NCBI GenBank assembly: GCA_903789535.1
Contig: CAIFES010000001.1
Span: 349,140-413,139, forward strand
Source: an uncultured Aeriscardovia sp.
GTDB lineage: Bacteria > Actinomycetota > Actinomycetes > Actinomycetales > Bifidobacteriaceae
Direction of reading: 5' to 3'
Length of the DNA stretch: 64,000 nt
The notes beneath the pieces are model-generated. The model saw only the letters and a list, made by a program, of their open reading frames with translations. It was not told where the DNA came from and ran no database searches. The position numbers and the translations under genes were made by a program. Numbering within the stretch: position 1 is the first letter of the stretch; each line of letters begins with the position of its first letter. Shown here one piece after another: positions 52,090 to 63,253 of this stretch.

Positions 52090-55000
52090 CTACTTCTTCT
52101 TCGAAAGGATATGCGTGATGGCGTCCCGCGTATGCCGGTAGGCATTGATCGGCGCCCACGCTGCGGTATACGCCACATCCTGCACCTGTTGCGGCATTCT
52201 GCGCACTGTCACCGATGCAATCTTGCGCAGCCCGAGATGCACCTTCCTGCGCACTCTCGCAGTCAGCGACCGACTGTGCTGTGCCATCAGTTTCACACCG
52301 GCCGCCGTGGCGAGCAGTGTCTCACCTGAACGTGCCGAGCCGAGTGCCCACAAGAGTGTGTCGGTGGATTCGAGCAACGAGTCCGTCTCGATGCGCGAGT
52401 ACCAGTCGGTCTGCACCCATGCCGGGTAGTAGCCGCGTGACTGTGCGATATAGCCGTTGGCACGCTCGATGGCGTGGGAGATGGAGCCGTCAGCGCCCAT
52501 CTCGCCCTCAGGCAGAAAATCCTCATACTCCAGATTGAGATCAAACATCGGCCTCAGCGCGTCCACACGGAACCAATAGCACGAGCCGATAGCTGAGACG
52601 GTCGGCTTGGCCGGGTCGAGCGGGACAGTGATGTGCAGACGATCCCGAAGGAAGTTCTGTGTGATCTCGAAGTCAGGTCCCCAGTCCACCGGCCGCGTGT
52701 GTGCAAAATACAGGGCATGGTAGGGCGGAATCGGCGATACCTGGCCGAGACGCGGGTTATCGGCGAACAGCCCGAGGATGTTGCGCACATAGTCCTCGGA
52801 TCCGAGGGTATTTTCCAGCAGCTTGAAGGCAAATCCCTGTGATTCGGTGCCATGATGGCCCGAATCCGTCACCTGCGTCGACTTCTTGTCGTGCGCGAAA
52901 CCGACCACCTCATATTTGCCGGAGGTGATGGCCGGGCGGGCGGCGACGAACAGCGCGGAGACATCGCGCCCACGATTTTTGACAGGGATGTACTCGATGG
53001 GATGGGCGAAGCCGTTATCGGCAGCATACTGGCGGATCTGATCGATCTTGTCCGGCGTCGAGGTGATGTACAGATCCGTCCCCTGAGGGATGGAGGACAG
53101 GTAGCGGAACGTCTCCGGCAGCAGATCCATGAAATAAATATGGAAGACGAAGGCCGAACGCACGCGTCTCGTCACATCTGACGGCTTTCCGGCAGCATCG
53201 GAGCGAGCCGCCGGCAGCAATGCCTGCTTGGGCAGCGTGTAATTGAGGTGCATCGTGCGCTGGATGTCGGCCAGATTGTACGAGCGCAGGAGCGTGTCCC
53301 AGATCAGATCCGTGTCATAGGTGGTGTGATCACGCAGATAATCGAACAGCTCAAGGGCCGGCTGCCCGGCGGTCTGATCCTGGAATACGGAATAGTCGAG
53401 GAAGAACACACGGCGCTTGAACACCGGGCACCTATCCTCTTCAAGCAGGCGTGCCGGCATATAGAGCATCGGGTACGACGTGTAACCCGCATATTTTTGC
53501 GGGTCGATATAGGTCGCCCAGGTGAAACCGAGATCAGCGAATCGCTGGGTGAAGCGCATCTCATGCTGGCGTGTGACCTCGGCATAATCCTTGTAGAGCG
53601 GCATCTTCTCCCAATAGTCGTGGAACTGCTGGGAGCTCACAAGGCGTCGACGGTACGCATGCCAGTAGCTCTGGATATGCGTCGGGATGGTCTCCTCGTT
53701 GACCGTCTCTCCCGCATAAGCAGTGATGCCCCAGAAGTCGACATTCTTGCGGTCCATCGTCTCGAACATCTCGGAGAACGGGTAGACCGGGCCCATGATG
53801 GTGTCGTTGAAGCAGATGACCTCGTCGTATGTCTCGAGCTTCTTCCAACCGACCTCCATGAGCCCACGACGGTAGGCGGCAACATCCAGACCCTTGTTCG
53901 GCCGGGTGATGATGGTTGTCGTGTACTGACGGAAAAACTCGCGGGCCTGCGTACTGACGCTGCCGTTGGAGACGACGACGAGATCGTCGACATGGCGCAT
54001 CACGTCGTCAAGCAGCGGCTTGAGATAGGCATCCGCATGCCCGTTCTTGTTGAAGAAGCAGAAAATACCAATTCGGCGCATCCGCCCGGCTTCCTTCCCA
54101 CCATTTCCGTCATCAGCAACCGGATTATTCTCACGCACGACACCGGACATGATTTGAGTTAGATAGTGTTCCTCTTGCGCAGGATCCGATGGCAGCAGAT
54201 ACTGCGGTCTGCCGCAGACCACGACCATGTGGGTCGGATCTCCGCCCAAGACCTGCGCCGTGTCGGGATCACCCCCTGTCAACGGGCACGGATACCAGCC
54301 GAGGCAGAGTGTGCGTGCGATATCGGCGAGGTGGAACACTTCATCATCCGGGCCGACGGCACGACTGCCCAGATCAGCAAAACGCTCATGAAGAAGGCGG
54401 TTCAGCTGTCCGACGGCGATCGACGAGCCCCAGACGCGGGAAAAGGTCAGGAATGCCTGCATACGCTGCGATGCATTGAGACGCAGGATGAGCTCGGTGG
54501 ACACATGACGCGCGGCTTCGAGTATGAACCATTGCCCGGCACGGACAAGACTCTCCTTGACTGATGGATCAGTTGTGAGCCTCTCCAGCCGCAGGGCCGT
54601 CATCGCCTCGCCGACAGCGGCGATCTGGCGGCAATGCCTCTGCTGCTCCTCAAGCGACAATCGCGAGGAACCAGTGATCCCGCGCCCCCAGTGGTAGTCA
54701 TAGACGCGGATGTCCATGGCGAATTCCTCTGTCTGTGCGAGCGCACAGAGCACGAAGTTCTCATAGGCGTCTTCCAGACGGTCGAGACGGCGACGGGTCA
54801 TCAGACGCGCAGCCGTGCGGGCCACATTGGAAGCGACAGCGAGATTGACGACCGACCACGGCACCCGTGCACCGCCCTCGTCCCCATAGCTCGCCGTGAT
54901 GATGGCAGAACCGGTCAGTGTCCCCTCGCCGGTGTTGTAGGACTGTTCGATCGCCTTCGCCTGTTTGGCGCTGACAGTGCCTTCCGGCACGACATTCACT

Positions 55001-55353
55001 GCGAATCGCACGAGATCCGCCTGTGTACCGGCAAGCCGTCGCGCAAGAGCGGCAAGGCCGCCCTGATGGAGCTGGTCGTCCCCGTCGAGGAACAGCACCC
55101 AGCGGCCGTGCGCATTCTCAAGGCCTGTCAGCCGCGCGAGATGACGCCCTTCATTGACCTGCTTGGTGATGACTTGCACGTGCCCGTCTTTTTGGGCATA
55201 ACGTTGTAGAATCGCCGCCGTCCCATCCGTGCTGGCGTCATCGACGACGATCAGCTCATAATCGTCGAAATCCTGCTCCAGCACGCTGCTGAGGCACCCA
55301 TCGATGTAGTCACCGACGTTGTACGCGGGCACGATGATGGAATAAAAGGGCAT
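52090..55353 (-). CDS. GT2 glycosyltransferase fused to RgpF-like rhamnan synthesis domain
   Basis: 1087 residues. Residues 1-~330 are a GT2 domain: FYSIIVPAYNVGDYIDGCLSSV, LIVVDDASTDGT, VLFLDGDDQLHQGG. After a linker containing MVVVCGRPQYLLP, residues ~430-1050 match rhamnan synthesis protein F: GIFCFFNKNGHADAYLKPLL, DLVVVSNGSVS, RPNKGLDVAAYRRGL, CFNDTIMGPVYPFSEMF, and a second block with YIPVKNRGRDVSALFVAARP. RgpF proteins extend rhamnose-glucose wall polysaccharides in streptococci. It follows the rml genes on the same strand (51 bp after rmlA), linking dTDP-rhamnose supply to polymer assembly. Confidence 0.9.
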   Translation of the reverse strand: MPFYSIIVPAYNVGDYIDGCLSSVLEQDFDDYELIVVDDASTDGTAAILQRYAQKDGHVQVITKQVNEGRHLARLTGLENAHGRWVLFLDGDDQLHQGGLAALARRLAGTQADLVRFAVNVVPEGTVSAKQAKAIEQSYNTGEGTLTGSAIITASYGDEGGARVPWSVVNLAVASNVARTAARLMTRRRLDRLEDAYENFVLCALAQTEEFAMDIRVYDYHWGRGITGSSRLSLEEQQRHCRQIAAVGEAMTALRLERLTTDPSVKESLVRAGQWFILEAARHVSTELILRLNASQRMQAFLTFSRVWGSSIAVGQLNRLLHERFADLGSRAVGPDDEVFHLADIARTLCLGWYPCPLTGGDPDTAQVLGGDPTHMVVVCGRPQYLLPSDPAQEEHYLTQIMSGVVRENNPVADDGNGGKEAGRMRRIGIFCFFNKNGHADAYLKPLLDDVMRHVDDLVVVSNGSVSTQAREFFRQYTTTIITRPNKGLDVAAYRRGLMEVGWKKLETYDEVICFNDTIMGPVYPFSEMFETMDRKNVDFWGITAYAGETVNEETIPTHIQSYWHAYRRRLVSSQQFHDYWEKMPLYKDYAEVTRQHEMRFTQRFADLGFTWATYIDPQKYAGYTSYPMLYMPARLLEEDRCPVFKRRVFFLDYSVFQDQTAGQPALELFDYLRDHTTYDTDLIWDTLLRSYNLADIQRTMHLNYTLPKQALLPAARSDAAGKPSDVTRRVRSAFVFHIYFMDLLPETFRYLSSIPQGTDLYITSTPDKIDQIRQYAADNGFAHPIEYIPVKNRGRDVSALFVAARPAITSGKYEVVGFAHDKKSTQVTDSGHHGTESQGFAFKLLENTLGSEDYVRNILGLFADNPRLGQVSPIPPYHALYFAHTRPVDWGPDFEITQNFLRDRLHITVPLDPAKPTVSAIGSCYWFRVDALRPMFDLNLEYEDFLPEGEMGADGSISHAIERANGYIAQSRGYYPAWVQTDWYSRIETDSLLESTDTLLWALGSARSGETLLATAAGVKLMAQHSRSLTARVRRKVHLGLRKIASVTVRRMPQQVQDVAYTAAWAPINAYRHTRDAITHILSKKK

Positions 55354-55404
55354 AGGTCTCTTTTCAGCGGATTGCGGCAGACGTCGAACGCTGCTCGGAA
55401 CTGC

Positions 55405-56307
55405 TCAGTCGAGCGGCAGATCCTCGGGGGTCGCCAGAATCTTGGCATCATAGACACGGCGCAGATACTGACCGTAACGCGACTTGCCATAACGCTTCGC
55501 GGCCTCGAGCAGATGCTCGCGGTCGATCCAGCCACGCTCGTAAGCAATCTCCTCGATCACGGAGATCGGCAGGCCCTGCGCGCGCTCCACGGTGCGCACG
55601 AACTCGCCCGCCTCGTACAGGCTGTCCATCGTGCCGGTGTCAAGCCAGGCATAGCCCCGGCCGAGCGTCATCACGTTGAGTGAACCGTCTTCCAGATACA
55701 TCCGGTTGAGATCGGTGATCTCCAGCTCACCGCGTGGTGAGGGCTTGACCTTCTTGGCGAAATCGACGACGCGATCGTCGTAGAAATACAGGCCGGTGAC
55801 GGCATAGTTGGAAGCAGGATTCTTCGGCTTCTCCGTGATGGAGATGACCTTCTTGTTCTCATCGAAACCGACGACACCATAACGCTGCGGGTCATCGACA
55901 TAGTAACCGAACACCGTCGCACCGTGACGCACAGCCTCGGCTTTACGTAGGACAAGCGAGAGGCCATTGCCATAGAAGATATTGTCGCCGAGAACAAGCG
56001 CACAGGAGTCGCCGTCGATGAAGTCCTCGCCGAGGATGAACGCCTGGGCGAGGCCGTCCGGATGCGGCTGCACCTTGTAGCTCAGCGAGATGCCGTACTG
56101 CGAGCCGTCACCGAGCAGGCGCTCGAAATTGGGAAGATCCTTCGGTGTGGAGATGACGAGGATGTCGCGGATGCCCGCCATCATCAGCACACTGAGGGGA
56201 TAGAAGATCATCGGCTTGTCGTACACAGGCAGCAGCTGCTTGGACGTCACAGTGGTGAGCGGATACAGCCTCGTACCCGAACCTCCGGCGAGAATAATGC
56301 CTTTCAC
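55405..56307 (-). CDS. rmlA: Glucose-1-phosphate thymidylyltransferase
   Basis: 300 residues from a GTG, with AAAGG 8-9 bp upstream. It makes dTDP-glucose from dTTP and glucose-1-phosphate, the first step of dTDP-L-rhamnose synthesis. [39 protein letters not shown] is the nucleotidyltransferase signature with the catalytic Arg and Lys, and [14 protein letters not shown] carries the metal-binding Asp. Length is normal. It lies 161 bp downstream of rmlCD, with a possible attenuating hairpin in the gap. Confidence 0.96.
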   Translation of the reverse strand: MKGIILAGGSGTRLYPLTTVTSKQLLPVYDKPMIFYPLSVLMMAGIRDILVISTPKDLPNFERLLGDGSQYGISLSYKVQPHPDGLAQAFILGEDFIDGDSCALVLGDNIFYGNGLSLVLRKAEAVRHGATVFGYYVDDPQRYGVVGFDENKKVISITEKPKNPASNYAVTGLYFYDDRVVDFAKKVKPSPRGELEITDLNRMYLEDGSLNVMTLGRGYAWLDTGTMDSLYEAGEFVRTVERAQGLPISVIEEIAYERGWIDREHLLEAAKRYGKSRYGQYLRRVYDAKILATPEDLPLD

Positions 56308-56360
56308 TGTTTCGACCTTTCGTCAGATATCGCTCTTGTCAATTGCTTATCGTACGGCAT

Positions 56361-56407
56361 GAAAAGAGGGAGGAACCGGCGGGACACCGATTCTTCCCTC
56401 CCCTTCA
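56361..56407 (-). terminator. Possible terminator/attenuator between rmlCD and rmlA
   Basis: On the minus strand GGGAGGGAA pairs with TTCCTCCC (one bulged G) around an 18-nt interior that can form CGG/CCG pairs, followed by CTCTTTTC. The stem is imperfect, so partial read-through into rmlA is likely. Confidence 0.5.
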
Positions 56408-56468
56408 CAGCAAAACCGAGTCACAGACCATCACCAAATGCACCAGACAGTCTGAGACTCGACGCCGC

Positions 56469-57905
56469 TCAGTCGAGCGTGGCCATATACTGCCTGAGCG
56501 AGTCCTCCCAATCAGGGGTGATGATCCCCGCCTCATGACTCTTGGTCAGGTCAAGCGCCGAATGCACAGGGCGAGGCGAAATGTTCTCCTTGCCGGCCAT
56601 GTACTCGGCCGTAGACACCGGCTTGACGAGAGCCGGATCTGCACCGGAGAGCTCGAAGACCTCTTGCGCGATCTGCTGCCACGACTTGATGGCACCGTCG
56701 CCGGTGAAGTTGTATGTGCCGTACGGTGCCTTGGAATCGAGCAGATGGAAGATGGCCTTGGCCATGTCGTCGGTAAAGGTGAGACGACCGAACTGATCAT
56801 CGACCACGGTGATGGGGTTGCCGCTCTCCTTCGCCTTGCCGGCGAGCATCTTCATCGTCTTGACGAAGTTGTGGCCTTTGCCGATCACCCAGCTGGAACG
56901 CAGGATGTAATGGCGCGGCACGTTGCCGACGAGCCGGTCGGCGGCGGCCTTCGTCTGGCCGTACACGCCCAGCGGGGCGAAGTCCTCCGTCTCGGTGTGC
57001 TGCTCGGCGGTGCCGTCGAACACGTAGTCGCTGGACACATGCACGAGCGTGAGACGATGCTCGGTGGCCACACGCGCGAGGTTGGCCACGCCTTGCACGT
57101 TCGCCTTCCAGGCAATGCGACGGCCCTCCGGCGTCTCCGCCTTGTCGACGGCGGTGAACGCGGAGGCGTTGATGATGGTGCCGTAAAGATCCCAGTCGAT
57201 CCCCTCGAACGCCTTCGGATCGGAGATATCCATCGTGTCGATGTCGTGGTATTCGAAGTTCTGCAGCCCGTGCGCGTCGGCGTACTCGTGGATGGCACGG
57301 CCGAGCTGGCCGTTGCAGCCCACCACGAGCGTGCGACGCGGCTGCATCGGCTTGGCATCCTTGAGCAGCGGGTGGTGCAGATCCGCCTCGGAGCGGACCC
57401 ACTCGTCCTGCGGGATCGGCCAGTCGATACCCAGGCTCGGGTCGGTCAGGTTGACGAATGTGTACGTCTTCTTCTGCTCGAGCGACCAGTGCGCGTTGAC
57501 GAGATACGTGTAGACGGTGTCATCCTCGAGCGTCTGGAACGAGTTGCCCACGCCGCGGGGGATGTAGATGGCCTTCGACGGGTCAAGCACGGTGGTGAAC
57601 ACCTGGCCGAAGCTCTTGCCCGGACGCAGATCCACCCAGGCGCCGAACACGGAGCCCTTGGCGATGGAGATGAACTTGTCCCACGGCTCGGCGTGGATGC
57701 CGCGCGTCACACCCCGGCGGGTGTTATAGCTGATGTTGTTCTGCACCGGCCCGAAATCGGGCAGTCCGAGCGCCGTCATCTTCGCGCGCTGCCAGTTCTC
57801 CTTGAACCAGCCGCGGTTGTCGCCATGCACCGAGAGGTCGAAGACAAGTACACCGGGGATGTTCGTCTTCTGCACGCCCAGCTGCTTCTCAAACTCGATC
57901 GCCAT
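56469..57905 (-). CDS. rmlCD: Fused dTDP-4-dehydrorhamnose 3,5-epimerase / dTDP-4-dehydrorhamnose reductase
   Basis: 478 residues, with GGAGG 5 bp before the ATG. Residues 1-~190 form an RmlC cupin: GVLVFDLSVHGDNRGWFKENWQ, GVTRGIHAEPWDKFISI and YIPRGVGNSFQTLEDDTVYTYLVNAHW, with the catalytic His and Tyr. Residues ~195-478 form an RmlD Rossmann reductase: RTLVVGCNGQLGRAIHEYA, INASAFTAVDKAE and VYGQTKAAADRLV (YxxxK). The fusion carries out the last two steps to dTDP-L-rhamnose and is a known arrangement in bifidobacteria. It lies between rmlB and rmlA. Confidence 0.95.
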   Translation of the reverse strand: MAIEFEKQLGVQKTNIPGVLVFDLSVHGDNRGWFKENWQRAKMTALGLPDFGPVQNNISYNTRRGVTRGIHAEPWDKFISIAKGSVFGAWVDLRPGKSFGQVFTTVLDPSKAIYIPRGVGNSFQTLEDDTVYTYLVNAHWSLEQKKTYTFVNLTDPSLGIDWPIPQDEWVRSEADLHHPLLKDAKPMQPRRTLVVGCNGQLGRAIHEYADAHGLQNFEYHDIDTMDISDPKAFEGIDWDLYGTIINASAFTAVDKAETPEGRRIAWKANVQGVANLARVATEHRLTLVHVSSDYVFDGTAEQHTETEDFAPLGVYGQTKAAADRLVGNVPRHYILRSSWVIGKGHNFVKTMKMLAGKAKESGNPITVVDDQFGRLTFTDDMAKAIFHLLDSKAPYGTYNFTGDGAIKSWQQIAQEVFELSGADPALVKPVSTAEYMAGKENISPRPVHSALDLTKSHEAGIITPDWEDSLRQYMATLD

Positions 57906-57980
57906 TAAAGCCTCCGCTCAATTGTCGCGTATCGGCTGTCTGTGTCAGCCGTTTGTTTTCTTTATGCCCAAAGAGGGGTC

Positions 57981-59036
<1,056 letters not shown>

Positions 59037-59062
59037 TCACATTTCCATGGTGAAACGACCGA

Positions 59063-60610
59063 TCAGACGGTTTGTGGGAAGTAAAACGACAAACAGACAA
59101 TCCAAGAAGTTGCTACAGCGGGCAACCCTACCAGTACACCGGCTGTCATCTCGTGAGGATTTATCCGTTTGGGGAAACGAGAAGAAACATCCACGGTCTG
59201 CATCGACAACAAAAATGCCAGCGGAAACATAAAGAACGGCTGGTCTGGGATGAAATAGCGTTCCTGCACGCCATTGATGGACATCACACCTATACGCGTG
59301 AAATGAAGCCATTCGGCAAGCTCCATCAACACAATTGACATTATTCCTATGAGAAGCAGAACTGTACCAACGGCGGTAAAGTTGACGCCTCTAAACTTGT
59401 GGCGCGAATATTGACATTCACAGGCGACCGCGGCGATAAAAGCAAGTATTACCAACGTCTGAGGGCGAAAAATAGTCCGCGAGCCCCAATTGGGAAGTCC
59501 GGTCGCAAAAAAATTCTTATTTGCAAATCCTTCCTTAAATAGGTTTGCAAGCGAATGCCAAGGAGAATTGAGAATAAAATCCTTCTGCAGCCCCGGCTGG
59601 GAGCCGGGGCCGTCCGTCACTCCTGTGTTGATGGAGGAAACCTGTAAATACCACGAGAACAGAACCGTCGCCGACATCACTACCGATACGCACATTTTGA
59701 CGATACTTGTACGGTGGCGCATCGATTTTGAGAATAGGGGAAGCATGAGCAACGCCAATGCTGGTGCATACGTCGTCTTAACACCTGCCACCAGAATTCC
59801 AGAGATGCCAAATAACAGCCAGCCCGCATGAGAAAGACGACCTAACAAAGTCGCTCTCAGAGAAAGAGAAAATAGCAGGGCGACAGCGGCGATGGTCATA
59901 GTATCGGCACTAACATTGCAGATCGTCATTACCCCAGCCGGTACGAGCAACGAGACAGCCATAATCCATTTGCCCCAAGGAAGTAAGCTGATTGCCAACC
60001 AACCGATCAGCATATAGGCAATCACTCCTGAGAGGCTCATCGCCATGATGAGAATGTAAGGCGAGGACGTGAGATGCCGTGCGATCTGAAGCCCCATGAC
60101 CTGTGGCGCATAGACAATCGGCGAATAAACAGCCGTATTGGTGAATGCATGAATTGTGGCACGCTTTCCATAACGACCATGAAAATTCGCATGCGGATCT
60201 TTAAATGTCGGGAAATTAAAAGGAAAGCTTTGCAATTGGGAAACAATGATCGCGCTATTCGCCTGCTCCCACAGAGCGTCATCAACTTTCCCGCCATAAA
60301 TCTGGTCATGTGGTTGACGACTATGATGACGGCATCCTATCCGGACTGGTGCAACGACACCACGGGAGATCTGATCAACACGGGCGATCTGAGTGGCACC
60401 GTCAGCCCCTCCACCAGCAGGCATGCACAAGATCGCAGGAATAGTCGCAAGAGCAATCACAATGATAAACATCCAGGCAGCCAGCCCAGGATGGAGATAT
60501 GCGGATAACTTTCTTTCATCATCGTAACCACGATGCTGTGGCACATGCCGGGAATGGCGGGAATCCGTATTTGGTTGCCCGTCTAGAGCAGTTTCCGAAG
60601 ATTCTGACAT
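59063..60610 (-). CDS. DUF2142 polytopic membrane protein
   Basis: 515 residues with about 10-11 hydrophobic helices. After a ~45-residue polar N-terminus, the first helix (AWMFIIVIALATIPAILCMPAGGGADG) leads into a large extracytoplasmic loop, then NTAVYSPIVYAPQVMGLQIARHL and VSLLVPAGVMTICNVSADTMT, both typical of DUF2142 proteins found in polysaccharide clusters. This fold is related to GT-C glycosyltransferases, so it may move or transfer lipid-linked sugars; that role is inferred. GC content is clearly lower than in rmlB. It lies upstream of rmlB on the same strand. Confidence 0.8.
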   Translation of the reverse strand: MSESSETALDGQPNTDSRHSRHVPQHRGYDDERKLSAYLHPGLAAWMFIIVIALATIPAILCMPAGGGADGATQIARVDQISRGVVAPVRIGCRHHSRQPHDQIYGGKVDDALWEQANSAIIVSQLQSFPFNFPTFKDPHANFHGRYGKRATIHAFTNTAVYSPIVYAPQVMGLQIARHLTSSPYILIMAMSLSGVIAYMLIGWLAISLLPWGKWIMAVSLLVPAGVMTICNVSADTMTIAAVALLFSLSLRATLLGRLSHAGWLLFGISGILVAGVKTTYAPALALLMLPLFSKSMRHRTSIVKMCVSVVMSATVLFSWYLQVSSINTGVTDGPGSQPGLQKDFILNSPWHSLANLFKEGFANKNFFATGLPNWGSRTIFRPQTLVILAFIAAVACECQYSRHKFRGVNFTAVGTVLLLIGIMSIVLMELAEWLHFTRIGVMSINGVQERYFIPDQPFFMFPLAFLLSMQTVDVSSRFPKRINPHEMTAGVLVGLPAVATSWIVCLSFYFPQTV

Positions 60611-60755
60611 GTGATTGCCTGCTTTGAAAATAACGATCGGATTCTATCCCTCTTTAATTTAGAGAATAGGAATACTGCTTCACAAGAATCAATTCATTTT
60701 CGAATAAACCGCATCAACAATCGATTTCATATGATGCGATTTATACACTGTCTTT

Positions 60756-63068
60756 ATGCGGAATTTCACGACATCAAGTCCAGTGGCCCCACGGCATAAA
60801 AGGCATCTTCGACAGCGCTTTGTGTTGGCTGTGTGTGCGGCCTTCGCACTTTCGTTGATTGTCACACATTTTTACCCTTCCGCATCAGCCCGATTGTTCC
60901 AGCTGCGATTGGGCCCTGCAAGTCTGACTGTCAGGGCTCAGTTGTGCCGTGTGCTGTTCTTTTTCCCCTTCCTTCTCGTACCACTTCTCTGGTTTGAGCT
61001 CGGTTTCTCCACCGTGAATCAATGGCTGCATAACCATCGCTGGCAGATCGGCGCTGGGATCGTTATTGTCGCCGTGCTACTCGATATCAGCGGCTCCTCA
61101 CTGGGCATGTGGAACTTCTGGATGGGCAGCGACCTCTCTCAGGATGTCGTGTTCGGCACCCCGCGGGCGAGCCGGACCGATGAGTATTCGGTCATGACGC
61201 CGCGCGCCTTCGCACAGGACTATTCAAATTACTCCTACTTCAATCATCTTCAGGGCGCGACATCCTCCGATATGTTCCTGATCAAGGACGCCCCGGTCTG
61301 GGTCATCGCCGAAGTGTTCCGCCCGTTCCATTGGGGTTATCTGCTGCTGGGAAGCTCTCGCGGCCTCGCCTATTACTGGTCGGCCCGCCTCGTTGTCCTG
61401 TTTCTGGCGGTCTACGAACTGTGCCTTCTGCTGACACGTGATGACCGGACAGGCACGAGCCGTCGCGACCTCTCACTCATCGGTGCCTGCCTTGTGACAT
61501 TCGCGCCGATAGTCCAATGGTGGTTCGCCATCAACTCGCTGCCTGAGATGATCATCGCCATGAGCCTGGCGACCGTCGTCTGCGACAGGTTCTGCGCCGA
61601 CCATGATTCGCTCCATCGTTTCGGCTACAGCATGTTCATCGCCTGGTGCGCCGGTACATTCCTGATCACGCTGTATCCGGCATGGCAGATCCCCCTGGTC
61701 TGGGTACTCCTCGCGCTTTTCATCGGCATCATCGCCCGTTTCTGGGGCTCGATCAGATTCACGCGTAAAGACGCCATCTCCGTCCTTGTCTCCATTCTGG
61801 TGCTGGTCGCCCTGCTGGCGACTGTCGTTTATTTCTCTCGGCCGACGATCAAGGCAATGCTCGGGACCTCCTATCCGGGTGTCCGCAAGAACACCGGTGG
61901 GGATTACGGGGTGACAGGCCTATTCGCCGGTACGTCACAGCTACTGTTCCCTTATATGGATATGAAGCCTTTCAACTCATGGAGCCCGACCGAGCTGAGC
62001 TGCTTCATCGACCTGTTTCCACTCGGCCTAATCCTATGCGCCAGAAAATGGTTCTCCCGTCGCCATGCGGATGTCTTGTCTGTCGCGCTCGTCGTGGTCG
62101 GCATTTTTCTCTTCATCTATATCTGTGTCGGTGTCCCGCGCTGGCTCAGCACGATCACACTGATGACGCAGACCAGCGGCGGACGGGCACGCGCGGCATT
62201 CGGCCTGACCAATATCCTGCTGCTCGTCATCGGGTCGGCAGGACTCACACAGACGACGGGGATCACAAATAACGCGTCATCGATAGACCGGCGCACACAG
62301 AAGGCCGACAGGATCTTCGCCGGCGTCACGGTGACCGTTCTTCTCATCGTCTATAGCCTCGCAGCGATCCGGATGTACCAGATGGCGCGCGTGTGGTATT
62401 TCTGTGTGCTGATCGTGGTCCTCGGACTCCCGCTGCTGCTGGCGGTGTTGACACCACCGCAGGGCGCCTCCGCCTGCACGGGTGATCGGGCGATCGCACG
62501 GACTGACGCGGATACCGCCCCGGGTCTACGTCGTACCCACACGATTTCCGCCACACTCGCCGTGATGATCCTCGTCTGCACCGGGCTGAGCGTCAATCCC
62601 GTGCAGCTCGGCGCACGCCCGCTCACGCAGCAGCCGCAGACGACCACCGTCAAGGCCATCGAACAGGCTCACGGCTCAGGAACATGGCTGACAGCCGGCG
62701 ACGACAGCTGGCTGACAGGCAATCTCCTCCCCGCGAACGGCATCACCACCCTCAACTCACTCGCTGTGACACCGGATCTCGCAACGTGGGAGAAAATTGA
62801 TCCGGGGGCCGCGCACAAAACGGTGTACAACCGCTACGCCTCCATCACCGCCTGGGTGAATTCCGATGCTGATCAAAAACAGAAGTTCCAGCTTCTGTAC
62901 CCCGATCACTTCTCGGTAAAGCTCACACCGGATGAACTGCACACCCTCGGGGTGAGGTATGTGATGGATTCTTCCGGGAAACGCCCGTCGGCAGGTAAGA
63001 ATTACAGGCTCAGGCAGCTCGGCAGGTCGGTCGGCAAGGACCGCTTCTACATGGTTATCAAAAAGTAA
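60756..63068 (+). CDS. Large polytopic membrane protein, YfhO/GT-C-like
   Basis: 770 residues with about 12-14 hydrophobic helices and a soluble C-terminal domain (~620-770). The loop DLSQDVVFGTPRASRTDEYSVMTPRAFAQ after helix 3 carries an acidic pair in the position typical of GT-C transferases, and APIVQWWFAINSLPEMII resembles YfhO-like membrane proteins of wall-polymer loci. No DxD motif is evident elsewhere. It probably handles lipid-linked sugars on the outer face, but this is inference. No good RBS precedes the tracked ATG. It is divergent from DUF2142, with a 145-bp shared promoter region. Confidence 0.7.
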   Translation: MRNFTTSSPVAPRHKRHLRQRFVLAVCAAFALSLIVTHFYPSASARLFQLRLGPASLTVRAQLCRVLFFFPFLLVPLLWFELGFSTVNQWLHNHRWQIGAGIVIVAVLLDISGSSLGMWNFWMGSDLSQDVVFGTPRASRTDEYSVMTPRAFAQDYSNYSYFNHLQGATSSDMFLIKDAPVWVIAEVFRPFHWGYLLLGSSRGLAYYWSARLVVLFLAVYELCLLLTRDDRTGTSRRDLSLIGACLVTFAPIVQWWFAINSLPEMIIAMSLATVVCDRFCADHDSLHRFGYSMFIAWCAGTFLITLYPAWQIPLVWVLLALFIGIIARFWGSIRFTRKDAISVLVSILVLVALLATVVYFSRPTIKAMLGTSYPGVRKNTGGDYGVTGLFAGTSQLLFPYMDMKPFNSWSPTELSCFIDLFPLGLILCARKWFSRRHADVLSVALVVVGIFLFIYICVGVPRWLSTITLMTQTSGGRARAAFGLTNILLLVIGSAGLTQTTGITNNASSIDRRTQKADRIFAGVTVTVLLIVYSLAAIRMYQMARVWYFCVLIVVLGLPLLLAVLTPPQGASACTGDRAIARTDADTAPGLRRTHTISATLAVMILVCTGLSVNPVQLGARPLTQQPQTTTVKAIEQAHGSGTWLTAGDDSWLTGNLLPANGITTLNSLAVTPDLATWEKIDPGAAHKTVYNRYASITAWVNSDADQKQKFQLLYPDHFSVKLTPDELHTLGVRYVMDSSGKRPSAGKNYRLRQLGRSVGKDRFYMVIKK

Positions 63069-63253
63069 CTTTTCTGTCGACGAATTGACAGCGCCATTTT
63101 CGCCATCGCGCACTGTCCGATACAGCCGGATCGTCTGACAATGACGGTCCGGCCCCTCAAATCGCCGACGGATACCCTCCCCGGCCCCGCTCTGATCGGC
63201 AGAGCATCACTTCTTTGTACGATATGTGTGAAGGCCGTTTGCAGGAGAGAAAC